Positions 45,415 to 53,903 are shown, counted from the first letter of the stretch. The stretch: 64,000 nt of DNA from Alicyclobacillus fastidiosus (GCF_026651875.1 NZ_CP104067.1:3772501-3836500), one strand, 5' to 3'. Notes: generated by a model not told the origin, from the sequence alone. Numbers and translations are program-made.

Positions 45415-46239
45415 TCAGCGAACAACGGTGGCAATCGTGTGTCCCATCCTGACCTTCTCACCCGATTCGACGACAAACCTCAGCGGAAAACTGGAAGGAA
45501 ACAGCAGGACCACGGTCGAACCGAGCGCAAAGTAGCCCACTTCTTCGCCCTTCGCAAACGTCTCGTGACAGGACGCGTCGCGCACTTGACCACGGGTGCG
45601 GTTTCGCCGGGATGGCAGTTCTCCAAACGGAACGATGACCGTCCCAACACCTGCGGCCCCGACTTTGGCCATGACAAAGGGGCCGTCTGCGGAATCAAAA
45701 TACGTGATCACGCGCTCGTTTTGAACGAACAGCTTGGGTATGTGCTGCACACCGTGCGCGTTCACCGGATACAACGCCCCTGGGATATGGCGGTAGTGAC
45801 GGGCTGTACAAGCGGTCGGGGCGTGAATCCGATGATAATCGCTAGGACTCAGGTACAGTGTGATGTACCACCCGTGAGCGTAGCGCTCCGCTGCGATGTC
45901 GTCGGCTAAAAACTCGTTGAGCGTATACGTTTGACCCTTCACTTGCAGCAGCGTATAACCGTCGATTCTCCCCATCGAGCTGACCACCCCATCGACTGGC
46001 GACACCAGTCCGACGGAAATGGGCCTCGCTTTTGCGGACAATTTTCGTGAAAAGAATTCCCCTAAACTCATGTGCTCGTCTATCGGCTTGGCGAGCTCGT
46101 CGACATCGACAGAAAAGTGGCGCGCATACCATGGAATGAGCCGCGCACTCCAGCGACTGCCGACAATCGTCCCAAGCAGAGAAGTATAAGCACGTTTCGG
46201 CATCAGCCGAAGTGCGCATTTGATTACGAACGATTTCAT
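45415..46239 (-). CDS. psd: Phosphatidylserine decarboxylase precursor
   Basis: 274-residue pyruvoyl enzyme that converts phosphatidylserine to phosphatidylethanolamine. The self-cleavage site LGST is in FALGSTVVLLFPSSFP, where Ser becomes the pyruvoyl group of the alpha chain. Other conserved parts are SPVDGVVSSMG and LSPSDYHRIHAP with the catalytic His. ATG 46239 follows AGAGGGAATC; the longer frame to 46401 crosses the promoter. No pssA is adjacent. Membrane-associated. Confidence 0.95.
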   Translation of the reverse strand: MKSFVIKCALRLMPKRAYTSLLGTIVGSRWSARLIPWYARHFSVDVDELAKPIDEHMSLGEFFSRKLSAKARPISVGLVSPVDGVVSSMGRIDGYTLLQVKGQTYTLNEFLADDIAAERYAHGWYITLYLSPSDYHRIHAPTACTARHYRHIPGALYPVNAHGVQHIPKLFVQNERVITYFDSADGPFVMAKVGAAGVGTVIVPFGELPSRRNRTRGQVRDASCHETFAKGEEVGYFALGSTVVLLFPSSFPLRFVVESGEKVRMGHTIATVVR

Positions 46240-46272
46240 GATTCCCTCTTTTTTACACTCTAGTTTAGAGTC

Positions 46273-46301
46273 AATATAGGTGTTTTTCAGAGCTTTGTCT
46301 A
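46273..46301 (-). promoter_or_regulatory. psd promoter
   Basis: -35 TAGACA (46296-46301), 17-bp spacer, -10 TATATT (46273-46278), 34 nt upstream of the psd start. A short palindrome ACTCTA-N3-TAGAGT lies just downstream (about 46257-46271). Confidence 0.75.
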
Positions 46302-46378
46302 GGCAACCATTGGATCCCGCGAGCCGGGCATGACCTCTTCCGATCCTAGTGTGTGTCGCGCGTGCCGTGCAAAGAGGG

Positions 46379-46432
46379 AAAAAAAGTCCGCCCGCAAGCA
46401 ACCGCTCCGGTTGGCGGTCGTCGCGAACGGAC
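46379..46432 (-). terminator. metQ terminator
   Basis: Stem with outer GTCCG/CGGAC and inner CAACCG/CGGTTG pairing, followed by TTTTTTT on the minus strand, 41 nt after the metQ stop. Confidence 0.82.
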
Positions 46433-46472
46433 GCTCAGTCGTCGTTTTCATGACGCGTTTTCGTCTACAGAT

Positions 46473-47330
46473 TTAAAATACTGGAACCACGGAACCTTTG
46501 AACTTGGTTTCGATAAACTGCTTCACCTGTGGTGACGTGATGGCCTTGTCCAGGTCTTTTATTCTCCAGTCGTTCGTCTCATCTGGTCGAACGACGATGT
46601 AATTTGCGTACGTTTTCGCCGCTAGGCTGTTCGCCTTTTCGACGTCGAGCGCATCCGCCACAGTGTATCCTGCATCGAGGGCGTAATTTCCATTGATGAC
46701 CGCGTAGTTCACGTCGCGTACAGTACGCGGAATCGCCGCAGCGTCGAGTTCTTCAATGTTGACGTGGTGCGGATTCCACGTGATATCTTCCTTCGTCTCA
46801 GAAATGCTGTTTGGGTCCTTGAGCTTGATGATGCCTGCGTTTTGCAAAAGCAACAACGCGCGGGCCTCGTTTGTGGTGTCATCCGGAACGGCGATGGTCG
46901 CGCCGTTCGGAATGTTCGCGAGCGACTTGCTCTTGCCTGGATAGATTCCGAGCGGCTCGAAGTGAACGGCTACCGTAGGGACTAAATCGGTGTGGTTCAT
47001 CTCATTGTAGTTCTCCAAGTACGGCTTATGCTGAAAGAAATTGGCATCTACCTGACCGGACGACAAAGCCCGATTCGGCTGAATGTAGTCGTTGTACACG
47101 ATGACCTCGAGTTGAATGCCCTCTTTCGCGAGAATCGGCTTGATATCGTTCAAAATCTCCGCATGTGGCGTCGGGCTAGCGGCCACTTTCAGAACGACGT
47201 CCTTCTTTGCTGACGCAGTTGAACTTCCGTTTCCGTCGTTGCTCGCACTATTTGTTCCGCACCCGACAGCAAATAGGGCGCCGAGTGTCACCGTGGCCAG
47301 TGCAACGGATGCTTGGCGAATGTTCTTCAT
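46473..47330 (-). CDS. metQ: Methionine ABC transporter substrate-binding lipoprotein
   Basis: 285-residue NlpA/MetQ-family lipoprotein that captures methionine outside the membrane for MetNI. The signal peptide is MKNIRQASVALATVTLGALF with lipobox AVGC, so Cys is lipid-modified. The mature domain has the family motifs SPTPHAEILNDIKPILAKEG and FFQHKPYLENYNE. It lies downstream of a SAM-I riboswitch and terminator on the same strand. It is separated from metN-metI, which diverge from it; in most Firmicutes metQ is in the same operon. Confidence 0.95.
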   Translation of the reverse strand: MKNIRQASVALATVTLGALFAVGCGTNSASNDGNGSSTASAKKDVVLKVAASPTPHAEILNDIKPILAKEGIQLEVIVYNDYIQPNRALSSGQVDANFFQHKPYLENYNEMNHTDLVPTVAVHFEPLGIYPGKSKSLANIPNGATIAVPDDTTNEARALLLLQNAGIIKLKDPNSISETKEDITWNPHHVNIEELDAAAIPRTVRDVNYAVINGNYALDAGYTVADALDVEKANSLAAKTYANYIVVRPDETNDWRIKDLDKAITSPQVKQFIETKFKGSVVPVF

Positions 47331-47372
47331 AACTTTTCGTTTCCCCTCTCCACTCCTAGGCCCACAACCACG

Positions 47373-47403
47373 AAAAAAGCCTCTTTTCACAGGGAAAAGA
47401 GGC
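47373..47403 (-). terminator. Attenuator of the metQ riboswitch
   Basis: Stem GCCTCTTTT / AAAAGAGGC followed by TTTTTT on the minus strand, right after the SAM-I aptamer. It would form when SAM is abundant and stop transcription before metQ. Confidence 0.92.
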
Positions 47404-47417
47404 ATGATCACGCATGT

Positions 47418-47523
47418 CCTCTCATCTCCCGGAATTGTTCCGCAGGAGTTAGCACCGTGCACGTTGTCGTGTCGGTTGCCGGGCGTCATCGGGCCAGTCC
47501 CTCAGCCTACTCTCGATAAGAGT
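47418..47523 (-). promoter_or_regulatory. SAM-I (S-box) riboswitch upstream of metQ
   Basis: The minus strand carries the S-box core: CTCTTATC ... GAGATGAGAG (P1), GGCTGAGGGACTGGCCC, then GATGACGCCCGGCAACC and GGTGCTAACTCC. It binds S-adenosylmethionine and represses metQ through the terminator at 47373-47403. Confidence 0.97.
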
Positions 47524-47593
47524 GTGTTGTGTTTGAAGTTGTCGGTTTGATGTTTTATCCGCGACGCGACGAAGCGCCGTGGGCCTGAAACAG

Positions 47594-47623
47594 TTTATAC
47601 TGCGAGACTCGCGCATTTGTCAA
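47594..47623 (-). promoter_or_regulatory. metQ promoter
   Basis: -35 TTGACA (47618-47623), 18-bp spacer, -10 TATAAA (47594-47599), about 70 nt before the riboswitch. Confidence 0.75.
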
Positions 47624-47628
47624 TAGGG

Positions 47629-47657
47629 TTGCAATGATATGGTGGGTGGTATAAAAT
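47629..47657 (+). promoter_or_regulatory. metN-metI promoter
   Basis: -35 TTGCAA (47629-47634), 17-bp spacer, -10 TAAAAT (47652-47657), about 50 nt before the plus-strand riboswitch. Its -35 lies only 5 bp from the metQ -35, so the two promoters are back to back. Confidence 0.6.
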
Positions 47658-47710
47658 CCATGACTGTCTGATTGATGTGACCTCAGAACAACAAAAAACA
47701 GGATATATAT

Positions 47711-47825
47711 TCTCATCGAGAGTGGCGGAGGGACTGGCCCTATGAAGCCCGGCAACCGATGATCGGCGTTTCGACCGATAAGCGGTGCTAAATCCTGCGG
47801 ACGACAGTCCGACAGATGAGGAGAC
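47711..47825 (+). promoter_or_regulatory. SAM-I (S-box) riboswitch upstream of metN
   Basis: Plus-strand S-box: CTCATC/GATGAG P1, GGCGGAGGGACTGGCCC, TATGAAGCCCGGCAACC and GGTGCTAAATCCTGC. Compared with the metQ copy, the core is the same but the P3 stem sequence differs, so the duplication is old or the two have independent origins. Confidence 0.97.
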
Positions 47826-47827
47826 GA

Positions 47828-47868
47828 GCAATGTGGCGCGCCTTCTCAAAGGCGCGCCACATTGCTTT
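47828..47868 (+). terminator. Attenuator of the metN riboswitch
   Basis: Very stable perfect stem GCAATGTGGCGCGCC / GGCGCGCCACATTGC followed by TTTATT. It lies between the aptamer and metN. Confidence 0.92.
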
Positions 47869-47901
47869 ATTCACCTGTTTATCAAGATTAGGAGAGTTGT
47901 C

Positions 47902-48942
47902 ATGATAAAACTCAGCGGGGTCTGTAAGACCTATCGGCAGAAAGGGAATCTCGTCACCGCGGTGAACGATGTCTCCCTTCACGTCGAGCGCCAAGAAGTA
48001 TTCGGGATAGTTGGGTACTCAGGGGCTGGCAAAAGTACGCTTCTTCGCTGCATCAACCTGCTGGAGCGCCCTTCGACAGGCACGGTCGTCGTCAACGGCA
48101 CGGATTTGACGAAGTTGTCCAAGCGAGAACTGAACCTGACACGTCGCAACATCGGTATGATCTTCCAGCATTTTCATCTTCTATCTTCTGCGACCGTCGC
48201 AGAAAACGTCGCGTTTCCGCTGCGATTGGCGAAAACGCCTGCTGACGAGACGAAGCGCCGCGTCGCCGAGATGCTCAACCTCGTCGGACTCGCTGGCTAC
48301 GAGGGGCAATACCCGAGCCAGTTATCCGGTGGACAAAAACAGCGTGTAGCCATCGCGCGCGCACTTGCAGCGAAACCGTCCATTCTGCTGTGCGACGAGG
48401 CCACCTCCGCACTCGATCCGGAGACGACCCAATCGATTTTAGCGCTTTTAAAAGACATCAACCGCCAGCTCGGACTCACCATTGTGATGGTCACGCACCA
48501 AATGGAGGTCGTGCGCGACATCTGTGACCGCGTGGCGGTGATGGCTGACGGCGAGATCGTGGAAACTGGAAACGTCATCGACGTCCTGCTGGCACCGTCG
48601 CACGCCGTCAGCAAACGTCTGTTCCAAGTGCACAGCACAACGGACGCAATGCCAATCAGCACGCAAAAAGACGGTAGACGCGTCCTCGAGGTGTCGTTCA
48701 CAGGTGCACTGGCCTATGAGCCCGTTCTGGCCGAGGTCGCACAGGAGACCGGCTGTACGTTCAGTATCCTGCGAGGAACCGTCGACACCATCAAATCGGT
48801 GCCATATGGCCAGTTGACACTCGCCTGGCACGGTACGCCACAAGCCGTGCAGCGCGTCGCCGAGACCCTCACCCGACGTGGTTATGTCATCGCCAACGAC
48901 GTTACCGAAACCGTGCCATCGGAGGTGTACGCATCGTGCTAA
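47902..48942 (+). CDS. metN: Methionine ABC transporter ATP-binding protein
   Basis: 346-residue ATPase of the D/L-methionine importer. Walker A is GYSGAGKST, the Q-loop is IFQHFHLLS, the signature is LSGGQKQRVAIARAL, and Walker B is ILLCDEATSALD. The C-terminal 90 residues form the ACT-like C2 domain (LEVSFTGALAYEPVLAEV) that senses methionine and inhibits transport. ATG 47902 follows GGAGAG; the open frame extends upstream into the riboswitch but is not translated. It overlaps metI by 7 nt. Confidence 0.96.
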   Translation: MIKLSGVCKTYRQKGNLVTAVNDVSLHVERQEVFGIVGYSGAGKSTLLRCINLLERPSTGTVVVNGTDLTKLSKRELNLTRRNIGMIFQHFHLLSSATVAENVAFPLRLAKTPADETKRRVAEMLNLVGLAGYEGQYPSQLSGGQKQRVAIARALAAKPSILLCDEATSALDPETTQSILALLKDINRQLGLTIVMVTHQMEVVRDICDRVAVMADGEIVETGNVIDVLLAPSHAVSKRLFQVHSTTDAMPISTQKDGRRVLEVSFTGALAYEPVLAEVAQETGCTFSILRGTVDTIKSVPYGQLTLAWHGTPQAVQRVAETLTRRGYVIANDVTETVPSEVYASC

Positions 48943-49598
48943 ACGGCATTGTCTGGCCAGAAATATGGCAGGCGTCCGGTGCGACGCTTTACATGATCGC
49001 CATCTCGACGCTATTGTCCGTCGTCATCGGCCTCCCCATCGGCATTGTCCTTTACCTCACGTCGGGAACCGGACTCCTGGCGAATCGAGTGGTCTATCAA
49101 ATCACGTCCGTCATTGTCAATGTGGTGCGCTCCATCCCGTTTATCATCCTGCTCATCGCGCTGATCCCTGTGACGCAGTGGATAGTTGGGACGTCCATCG
49201 GCATCAACGCCGCCATCGTTCCACTCGTCGTGAGTGCGGCCCCATTCTTTGCGCGCGTCTCGGAGACAGCATTGCGCGAAGTGCATCCTGGCGTCGTCGA
49301 AGCGGCTCAATCGATGGGTGCGAGTGTGGGCGCCATCGTGACGCGCGTGCTGCTGCGCGAATCCTGGCCGAGCATCGTGGCAGGCGTCACGCTCACGGCG
49401 GTGGCGCTCGTCGGGAACTCTGCGATGTCTGGTGTCATCGGCGGTGGCGGATTGGGCAATTTGGCCGTGCAATACGGCTACGAACGCTTTCAGACCAACG
49501 TCATGATTGTAACGACCGTCATTCTGATTGTGTTGGTGCAAATCCTGCAGATGACCGGGGACAAAATCGTGGTCCATTTTGCCAAGCGCCGCGGCTAA
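48936..49598 (+). CDS. metI: Methionine ABC transporter permease
   Basis: 220-residue inner-membrane permease with about five hydrophobic segments. The coupling-helix EAA motif reads EAAQSMGASVGAIVTRVLL. The start GTG overlaps the end of metN, indicating translational coupling. With MetN and the separately transcribed MetQ it forms the complete importer. Confidence 0.95.
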   Translation: MLNGIVWPEIWQASGATLYMIAISTLLSVVIGLPIGIVLYLTSGTGLLANRVVYQITSVIVNVVRSIPFIILLIALIPVTQWIVGTSIGINAAIVPLVVSAAPFFARVSETALREVHPGVVEAAQSMGASVGAIVTRVLLRESWPSIVAGVTLTAVALVGNSAMSGVIGGGGLGNLAVQYGYERFQTNVMIVTTVILIVLVQILQMTGDKIVVHFAKRRG

Positions 49599-49626
49599 GC
49601 GACTCGAACAACCGATGCAGAACGCG

Positions 49627-49662
49627 AAAAAAAGGCTATCCCCGAAGGGACAGCCTTTTTTT
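49627..49662. terminator. Bidirectional terminator, metI / SASP gene
   Basis: Stem AAAAGGCTATCCC / GGGACAGCCTTTT with A and T runs on both sides, between convergent metI and the spore protein gene. Confidence 0.9.
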
Positions 49663-49679
49663 CGTTCCAACACAAGGTG

Positions 49680-49880
49680 TTAGCGGCCAGAGAGCTGTTG
49701 TTCAGCAAATGCCACCAAACGTTTTGTGATTTCACCACCGACAGAACCGTTCTGACGAGCGGTCGTCTCAGCGCCCAACTGCACGCCGAACTCGGAAGCG
49801 ATTTCGTATTTCATTTGGTCAAGTGCGCGGCTTGCTCCGGAGATCAAGTGTTCGCGGTTGCCTCCAGTGTTATTCGCCAT
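49680..49880 (-). CDS. Alpha/beta-type small acid-soluble spore protein
   Basis: 66-residue DNA-coating protein of the spore core that protects DNA from UV and heat and feeds outgrowth. Both family motifs are present: [15 protein letters not shown] (containing the GPR protease site region) and [20 protein letters not shown] is preceded by GGGGAGGTG. The gene stands alone with a forespore-type promoter. It shows the host makes endospores. Confidence 0.97.
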   Translation of the reverse strand: MANNTGGNREHLISGASRALDQMKYEIASEFGVQLGAETTARQNGSVGGEITKRLVAFAEQQLSGR

Positions 49881-49911
49881 GCCATTTCACCTCCCCTTGT
49901 GGTTGTACACG

Positions 49912-49940
49912 TAGTATGTTCCGACCAAGGGGATTTATCA
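49912..49940 (-). promoter_or_regulatory. Candidate SigG promoter of the SASP gene
   Basis: -10 CATACTA (49912-49918) and a -35 region TGATAA (49935-49940) with a 16-bp spacer. It resembles forespore promoters (G/T-ATA ... CATnnTA) and lies 32 nt upstream of the SASP start. Confidence 0.6.
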
Positions 49941-50000
49941 TGTTTTATAATTGCCAGTTTCGACCACATGCGACAAATTGCGCACGCCATGCACAGCGTA

Positions 50001-52046
50001 TCAATCTCGATAAAACGCCTGCTCGGGCAGTTGCGCAATCGCTTGCCGCAGCGTCTCATACGCCGGCGATAACCAGAACGAATCGGACTTGAGCATCGCG
50101 GTCGCCTCTTCGCGCGCCACCGTCATAATGTTGTGGTCTCTGACGATATCACCGACTGCGAATTGCGGCAAACCGCTTTGACGAACTCCGAGAAACTCGC
50201 CCGGCCCGCGCAACTCTAAATCTTTCTCCGCGATGGCGAACCCGTCTTGCGTCGCCACCATCGTCTCGATTCTCGCTTTCGCGGTATCACTATTCACCTC
50301 GGCCAACAGAACGCAAGTGCTGGCCTCTGAACCGCGGCCGACGCGCCCTCGCAGCTGGTGCAACTGTGCGAGACCAAACCGTTCAGCGTTGTAAATCACC
50401 ATGACCGTGGCATTTGGCACGTCGATGCCCACCTCGATCACGGTCGTCGCCACGAGAACCTGCGACGCCTTGTCCCGAAAGTCTCGCATGATGTCATCTT
50501 TCTCACGTGCACTCATCTTGCCGTGTAAAAGCTGTACCTGAAACCCAGCCAGCTTGTCCTGTAGACGTTCGTAAATCTCTGTGACAGCCGCCATCTCGAC
50601 CGTCTCCGACTCCTCGATGGTCGGTGCGACGATGTACGCCTGCTGCCCTTTGTCGAGCGCGCGGCGAACCAACCGCAAAACCTCGTCTTCGTGCTTCATC
50701 GAATAGGCCAACGTCTGAATCGGTTGACGGCCACGCGGAAGCTCGTTTAAGACGGACACGTCGACATCGCCGTATACGGCGAGGGCCAACGTACGCGGAA
50801 TCGGCGTCGCCGAGAGCATCAGGACGTCAGGGGATTCCCCTTTCGCCCGCAAGACGGAGCGCTGCGATACGCCAAACCGATGTTGCTCATCAGTGATGAC
50901 CAGCCCCAACTTGTCAAACGCGACATCATCTGTGAGCAAGGCGTGGGTGCCAATCACGACATGGACTTCGCCGCGTGCGAGACCGTCCAGTATGCTCTTG
51001 CGCTCCTTCGATCCGACGCTCCCCGTCAGCAGCCTGGCTTGCATGCCGAATTTCGACAAAACGCGCACAGCCTCGCGGTGATGTTGTTCCGCCAGGATCT
51101 CCGTCGGGGCCATGAGCGCAGATTGAAATCCGGCTGAGAAGGCCGCGTAGCACGCGAACAGGGCGACCCACGTCTTCCCCGAACCGACGTCGCCCTGAAG
51201 CAGGCGAGCCATCATCTTGGGGCCTTGAAGATCCTCGAGAATCTCTTTGCACGCCGCAAGCTGTGCGCCGGTGAGCGGTGCTGGCAAACCCGCCGCAAAC
51301 TCTGTCAGCGCGTCTGTTCGCACCTGCTTTTCCAGCCCTTGCGGCTCCGTGCGGTGCTGGCGAAACCAATGCAATTGCATCTGAAACAACAAGAATTCCT
51401 CAAAGGCGAGCCGGCGACGGGCCTGGCGCAAATCCTCTGCCGTATTCGGCTGATGCATCGCGCAAACCGCATCGCGATGCGACCACAGGCGATACTTTTT
51501 CGCGAGTGCAAACGGTAGAAGCTCTGGTAACTCATCCGCATATAAGTCAAGTGCCTTCAAGATGAGCTGATGAAGCTGTCGGGATCCAAATGATTTACTG
51601 GCGTGGTACACCGGCAGAAACGGCACGTTGACGCGCGTTTGCTCAGATGCGTCAAATGACGTCTCAGACACGACAATCAGCCGCTTCTCTTGATTCCATT
51701 TGCCCGTGACCATGACGACGCGACCGTCGGTCATTTTCGACTTCAGGTAGTGCTGTGAGAACCACGTAGCGAGGACCGTCGATTGCCCATCGACACGCAG
51801 CCTCGCCGTCATCATCGACTTTGCACCACGCCAGCGAACCGTTGCTGTACCAGCAACGGTTGCGCGAACTGTGATTCGTTCACCATCATTCCAAGCAGCT
51901 AAAGGTTTCACTCGGCGATCCTCATAGCGAAAAGGATACGCATGTAGCAAATCACCGATAGTATGGATGCCCAGCGCAGCGAGATCGGTCTCCTTTGAGG
52001 GGCCGACACCAGGTAAACTGCGCACAGGAGTTTGATTCAAATTCAC
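50001..52046 (-). CDS. recG: ATP-dependent DNA helicase RecG
   Basis: 681-residue superfamily 2 helicase that reverses stalled forks and branch-migrates Holliday junctions. The N-terminal wedge domain (about 1-230) is an OB fold. Helicase motifs: LLQGDVGSGKTWVA (I), APTEILAEQH (Ia), DEQHRFG (II), LSATPIPRTLA (III), and VATTVIEVGIDVPNATVM plus QLRGRVGRG (V, VI). The GTG start has GGAG 10 nt upstream. It lies downstream of asp23 by 75 nt. Confidence 0.97.
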   Translation of the reverse strand: MNLNQTPVRSLPGVGPSKETDLAALGIHTIGDLLHAYPFRYEDRRVKPLAAWNDGERITVRATVAGTATVRWRGAKSMMTARLRVDGQSTVLATWFSQHYLKSKMTDGRVVMVTGKWNQEKRLIVVSETSFDASEQTRVNVPFLPVYHASKSFGSRQLHQLILKALDLYADELPELLPFALAKKYRLWSHRDAVCAMHQPNTAEDLRQARRRLAFEEFLLFQMQLHWFRQHRTEPQGLEKQVRTDALTEFAAGLPAPLTGAQLAACKEILEDLQGPKMMARLLQGDVGSGKTWVALFACYAAFSAGFQSALMAPTEILAEQHHREAVRVLSKFGMQARLLTGSVGSKERKSILDGLARGEVHVVIGTHALLTDDVAFDKLGLVITDEQHRFGVSQRSVLRAKGESPDVLMLSATPIPRTLALAVYGDVDVSVLNELPRGRQPIQTLAYSMKHEDEVLRLVRRALDKGQQAYIVAPTIEESETVEMAAVTEIYERLQDKLAGFQVQLLHGKMSAREKDDIMRDFRDKASQVLVATTVIEVGIDVPNATVMVIYNAERFGLAQLHQLRGRVGRGSEASTCVLLAEVNSDTAKARIETMVATQDGFAIAEKDLELRGPGEFLGVRQSGLPQFAVGDIVRDHNIMTVAREEATAMLKSDSFWLSPAYETLRQAIAQLPEQAFYRD

Positions 52047-52121
52047 TGGGACGACACTCCATAAGGTACTCTGGTACGACGCGCAACGCCCTGCGTTTCG
52101 AACGAAGCATTCGCCATGCGT

Positions 52122-52475
52122 TTAAAACTTGACGCCTTGAACGTAAATGTTGATGCTCGCGGCTTCTACGCCGATCGTATCAGATAATAGATAATGGACC
52201 TTCTGCCGAATGATTTGGGCTGTTTCATAGATGTTCACGCCATAGTTGACGACGATATACAGGTCGACGTGTAACGACCCGTCAGCAAATCGCACTTCCA
52301 CACCGCGGCCAGGATTGTCTCGTCCAAACACTTCCGTGAGGCGATCTACCACCTGCCGTCGGGAAGCCATCGAGGCCAGTCCCTCACATTCCATAGCCGC
52401 ATAACCTGCACTGGTTGCAATGACTTCATCTGCGACGGATATTTGGCCGTATTGGGTTTCAATGGTCTTCGGCAT
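52122..52475 (-). CDS. Asp23/Gls24-family envelope stress protein
   Basis: 117-residue protein of the Asp23 (DUF322) family, YloU-like in position. The family hallmark is seen in ISVADEVIATSAGYAAMECEG followed by a VEVRFADGSLHVDLYIVVNYG core. Relatives are membrane-anchored through a partner and linked to envelope homeostasis. ATG follows GGGAGGAC. The divergent arrangement with rpmB is conserved in Bacilli. A candidate -10 TACAAT (52512-52517) lies upstream. Confidence 0.93.
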   Translation of the reverse strand: MPKTIETQYGQISVADEVIATSAGYAAMECEGLASMASRRQVVDRLTEVFGRDNPGRGVEVRFADGSLHVDLYIVVNYGVNIYETAQIIRQKVHYLLSDTIGVEAASINIYVQGVKF

Positions 52476-52547
52476 GGGAGTCCTCCCTATCCACTTCTCG
52501 TGTTTTCCACTATTGTACTATAAACACGCACGTCCTCGGAAGCACAC

Positions 52548-52576
52548 TTGCGGGAACTGTGCATATGTGCTACACT
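52548..52576 (+). promoter_or_regulatory. rpmB promoter
   Basis: -35 TTGCGG (52548-52553), 17-bp spacer, -10 TACACT (52571-52576), about 70 nt upstream of rpmB. Confidence 0.6.
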
Positions 52577-52649
52577 ACACGAGGTCAATTTCGGCGTATG
52601 AACCATGATAATTGCAACATACGTAAGTCGTGGTCAAGGAGGTGTTCGC

Positions 52650-52841
52650 ATGGCTAGAAGGTGTGAAATTTGCGGACGCGGACCTCAGGTCGGCAACCAG
52701 GTGAGCCACTCGCACATCCTGACCAAGCGTCGTTGGCTGCCCAACATTCAGTTGGTCCGCGCCAACGTCAACGGGACTGTGAAGCGGGTTCGCGTGTGCA
52801 CGCGTTGCCTGAAAGCGGGCAAGGTCACGCGCGCCATATAA
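52650..52841 (+). CDS. rpmB: 50S ribosomal protein L28
   Basis: 63-residue ribosomal protein in its four-cysteine zinc form (CEIC near the start and CTRC near the end). [11 protein letters not shown] and [12 protein letters not shown] are family signatures. AAGGAGGTG precedes the ATG. Transcribed alone, divergent from asp23, and closed by a bidirectional terminator. Confidence 0.97.
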   Translation: MARRCEICGRGPQVGNQVSHSHILTKRRWLPNIQLVRANVNGTVKRVRVCTRCLKAGKVTRAI

Positions 52842-52855
52842 TTGACATCGAACGA

Positions 52856-52885
52856 GAAAAAAGCACCCCGAGAGGTGCTTTTTTC
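52856..52885. terminator. Bidirectional terminator, rpmB / spoVM
   Basis: AAAAAGCACC / GGTGCTTTTT stem with A and T runs on both sides. Confidence 0.92.
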
Positions 52886-52913
52886 TGTTTTACTGAGGAG
52901 GTTACATCCGGAT

Positions 52914-52997
52914 TTACGACTCTTTCGTAAAGGTGCCGAGCATCGCTTTAACGATGCCACCGAGAAATCGCGGCAGCTTTATGGTATAAAATTTCAA
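52914..52997 (-). CDS. spoVM: Stage V sporulation protein M
   Basis: 27-residue amphipathic-helix peptide. The translated sequence reads KFYTIKLPRFLGGIVKAML and then GTFTKES after the initiator, almost identical to B. subtilis SpoVM (26 residues). In the mother cell it recognises the positively curved forespore membrane and anchors SpoIVA for coat assembly. The start is TTG at 52997, with GAGGGGGG 8 nt upstream. Its position between rpmB and rpe is the conserved one. Too short for ordinary gene calling. No thiN gene lies between it and rpe. Confidence 0.95.
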   Translation of the reverse strand: MKFYTIKLPRFLGGIVKAMLGTFTKES

Positions 52998-53165
52998 GAC
53001 CACTTCCCCCCCTCGAACCAGCCTGCACCAGGTTATCTGGCTGGGCAAGCGCCTCTATCGCTAACTATGTATATTCGCCAAGTGTCGAAATGTGCTGAGA
53101 CAAGTCTAAATTCACAGTGAACTGCACAGGGGCGATATGTTCGACACCCGATTCGTCGCCACAGC

Positions 53166-53200
53166 AAAAGGCGGCCATTTCCCCGCTGGGAAGGCCGCCT
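53166..53200 (-). terminator. Terminator after rpe
   Basis: Stem GGCGGCC / GGCCGCC with an inner TTCCC/GGGAAA pairing, followed by TTTTGC on the minus strand. It isolates spoVM from the rpe operon. Positions 53000-53165 hold only the spoVM upstream region. Confidence 0.85.
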
Positions 53201-53231
53201 GCCCGTGTCGTAACCCGACATCCGATCTCAC

Positions 53232-53903
53232 TTACCTTTTATCTTCGCGAAGCGCCTGTTTAAGCGCATTGATAGCCCCTGCCCTGTCCTCTTCTCCAAA
53301 TACGGCAGACCCGGCCACAAAAATTCGCGCGCCGGCCAATTTGGCAGCGCAAATCGTCTGCAGATTGATCCCGCCATCCACTTCAATTGGAACGTCTCCA
53401 CGATTGGAACGGATCAGCCGCTCGCGCGCCGAGCGAATCTTGTCCAGCGTCGCCGTGATGAACGATTGCCCACCGAAGCCAGGATTGACAGTCATGATGA
53501 GGAGTAAGTCGATGATGTCGTCGACGTACTGCAGGCCGTCGAGCTCGGTCGCAGGATTGAGCGCTAACCCCGCCTTGACACCCAGCGTACGGATCATTTC
53601 GAGCGCCCTGTGCACGTGAGGAGTCGCCTCTTTGTGAACCGTGATGACGCTCGCCCCAGCGTCTGCAAATGCCGGAATCACCTTTTCTGGCGCTTGGACC
53701 ATCAAGTGCACGTCCAAGGTACAATCAAACCGCTTGCGCAAGGCCTCCACGACTTGCGGCCCCATCGTGATGTTCGGCACGAACGCACCGTCCATCACAT
53801 CTACGTGAATCCAGTCACAACCAGCTTCGATAACCTCTTCTACTTCTGCTGCAAGCCGCCCGAAATCGGCTGACAGAATAGAGGGCGCGATTTGCATCCT
53901 CAA
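53232..53903 (-). CDS. rpe: Ribulose-phosphate 3-epimerase
   Basis: 223-residue TIM-barrel enzyme interconverting ribulose-5-P and xylulose-5-P in the pentose-phosphate pathway. Metal-binding and catalytic residues are visible in APSILSADFGRL, HVDVMDGAFVPNIT, DVHLMV, MTVNPGFGGQ and EVDGGIN. The start is TTG, overlapping the rsgA stop, with GGGAGGAG upstream; ATG two codons later is the alternative. Confidence 0.97.
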   Translation of the reverse strand: MRMQIAPSILSADFGRLAAEVEEVIEAGCDWIHVDVMDGAFVPNITMGPQVVEALRKRFDCTLDVHLMVQAPEKVIPAFADAGASVITVHKEATPHVHRALEMIRTLGVKAGLALNPATELDGLQYVDDIIDLLLIMTVNPGFGGQSFITATLDKIRSARERLIRSNRGDVPIEVDGGINLQTICAAKLAGARIFVAGSAVFGEEDRAGAINALKQALREDKR

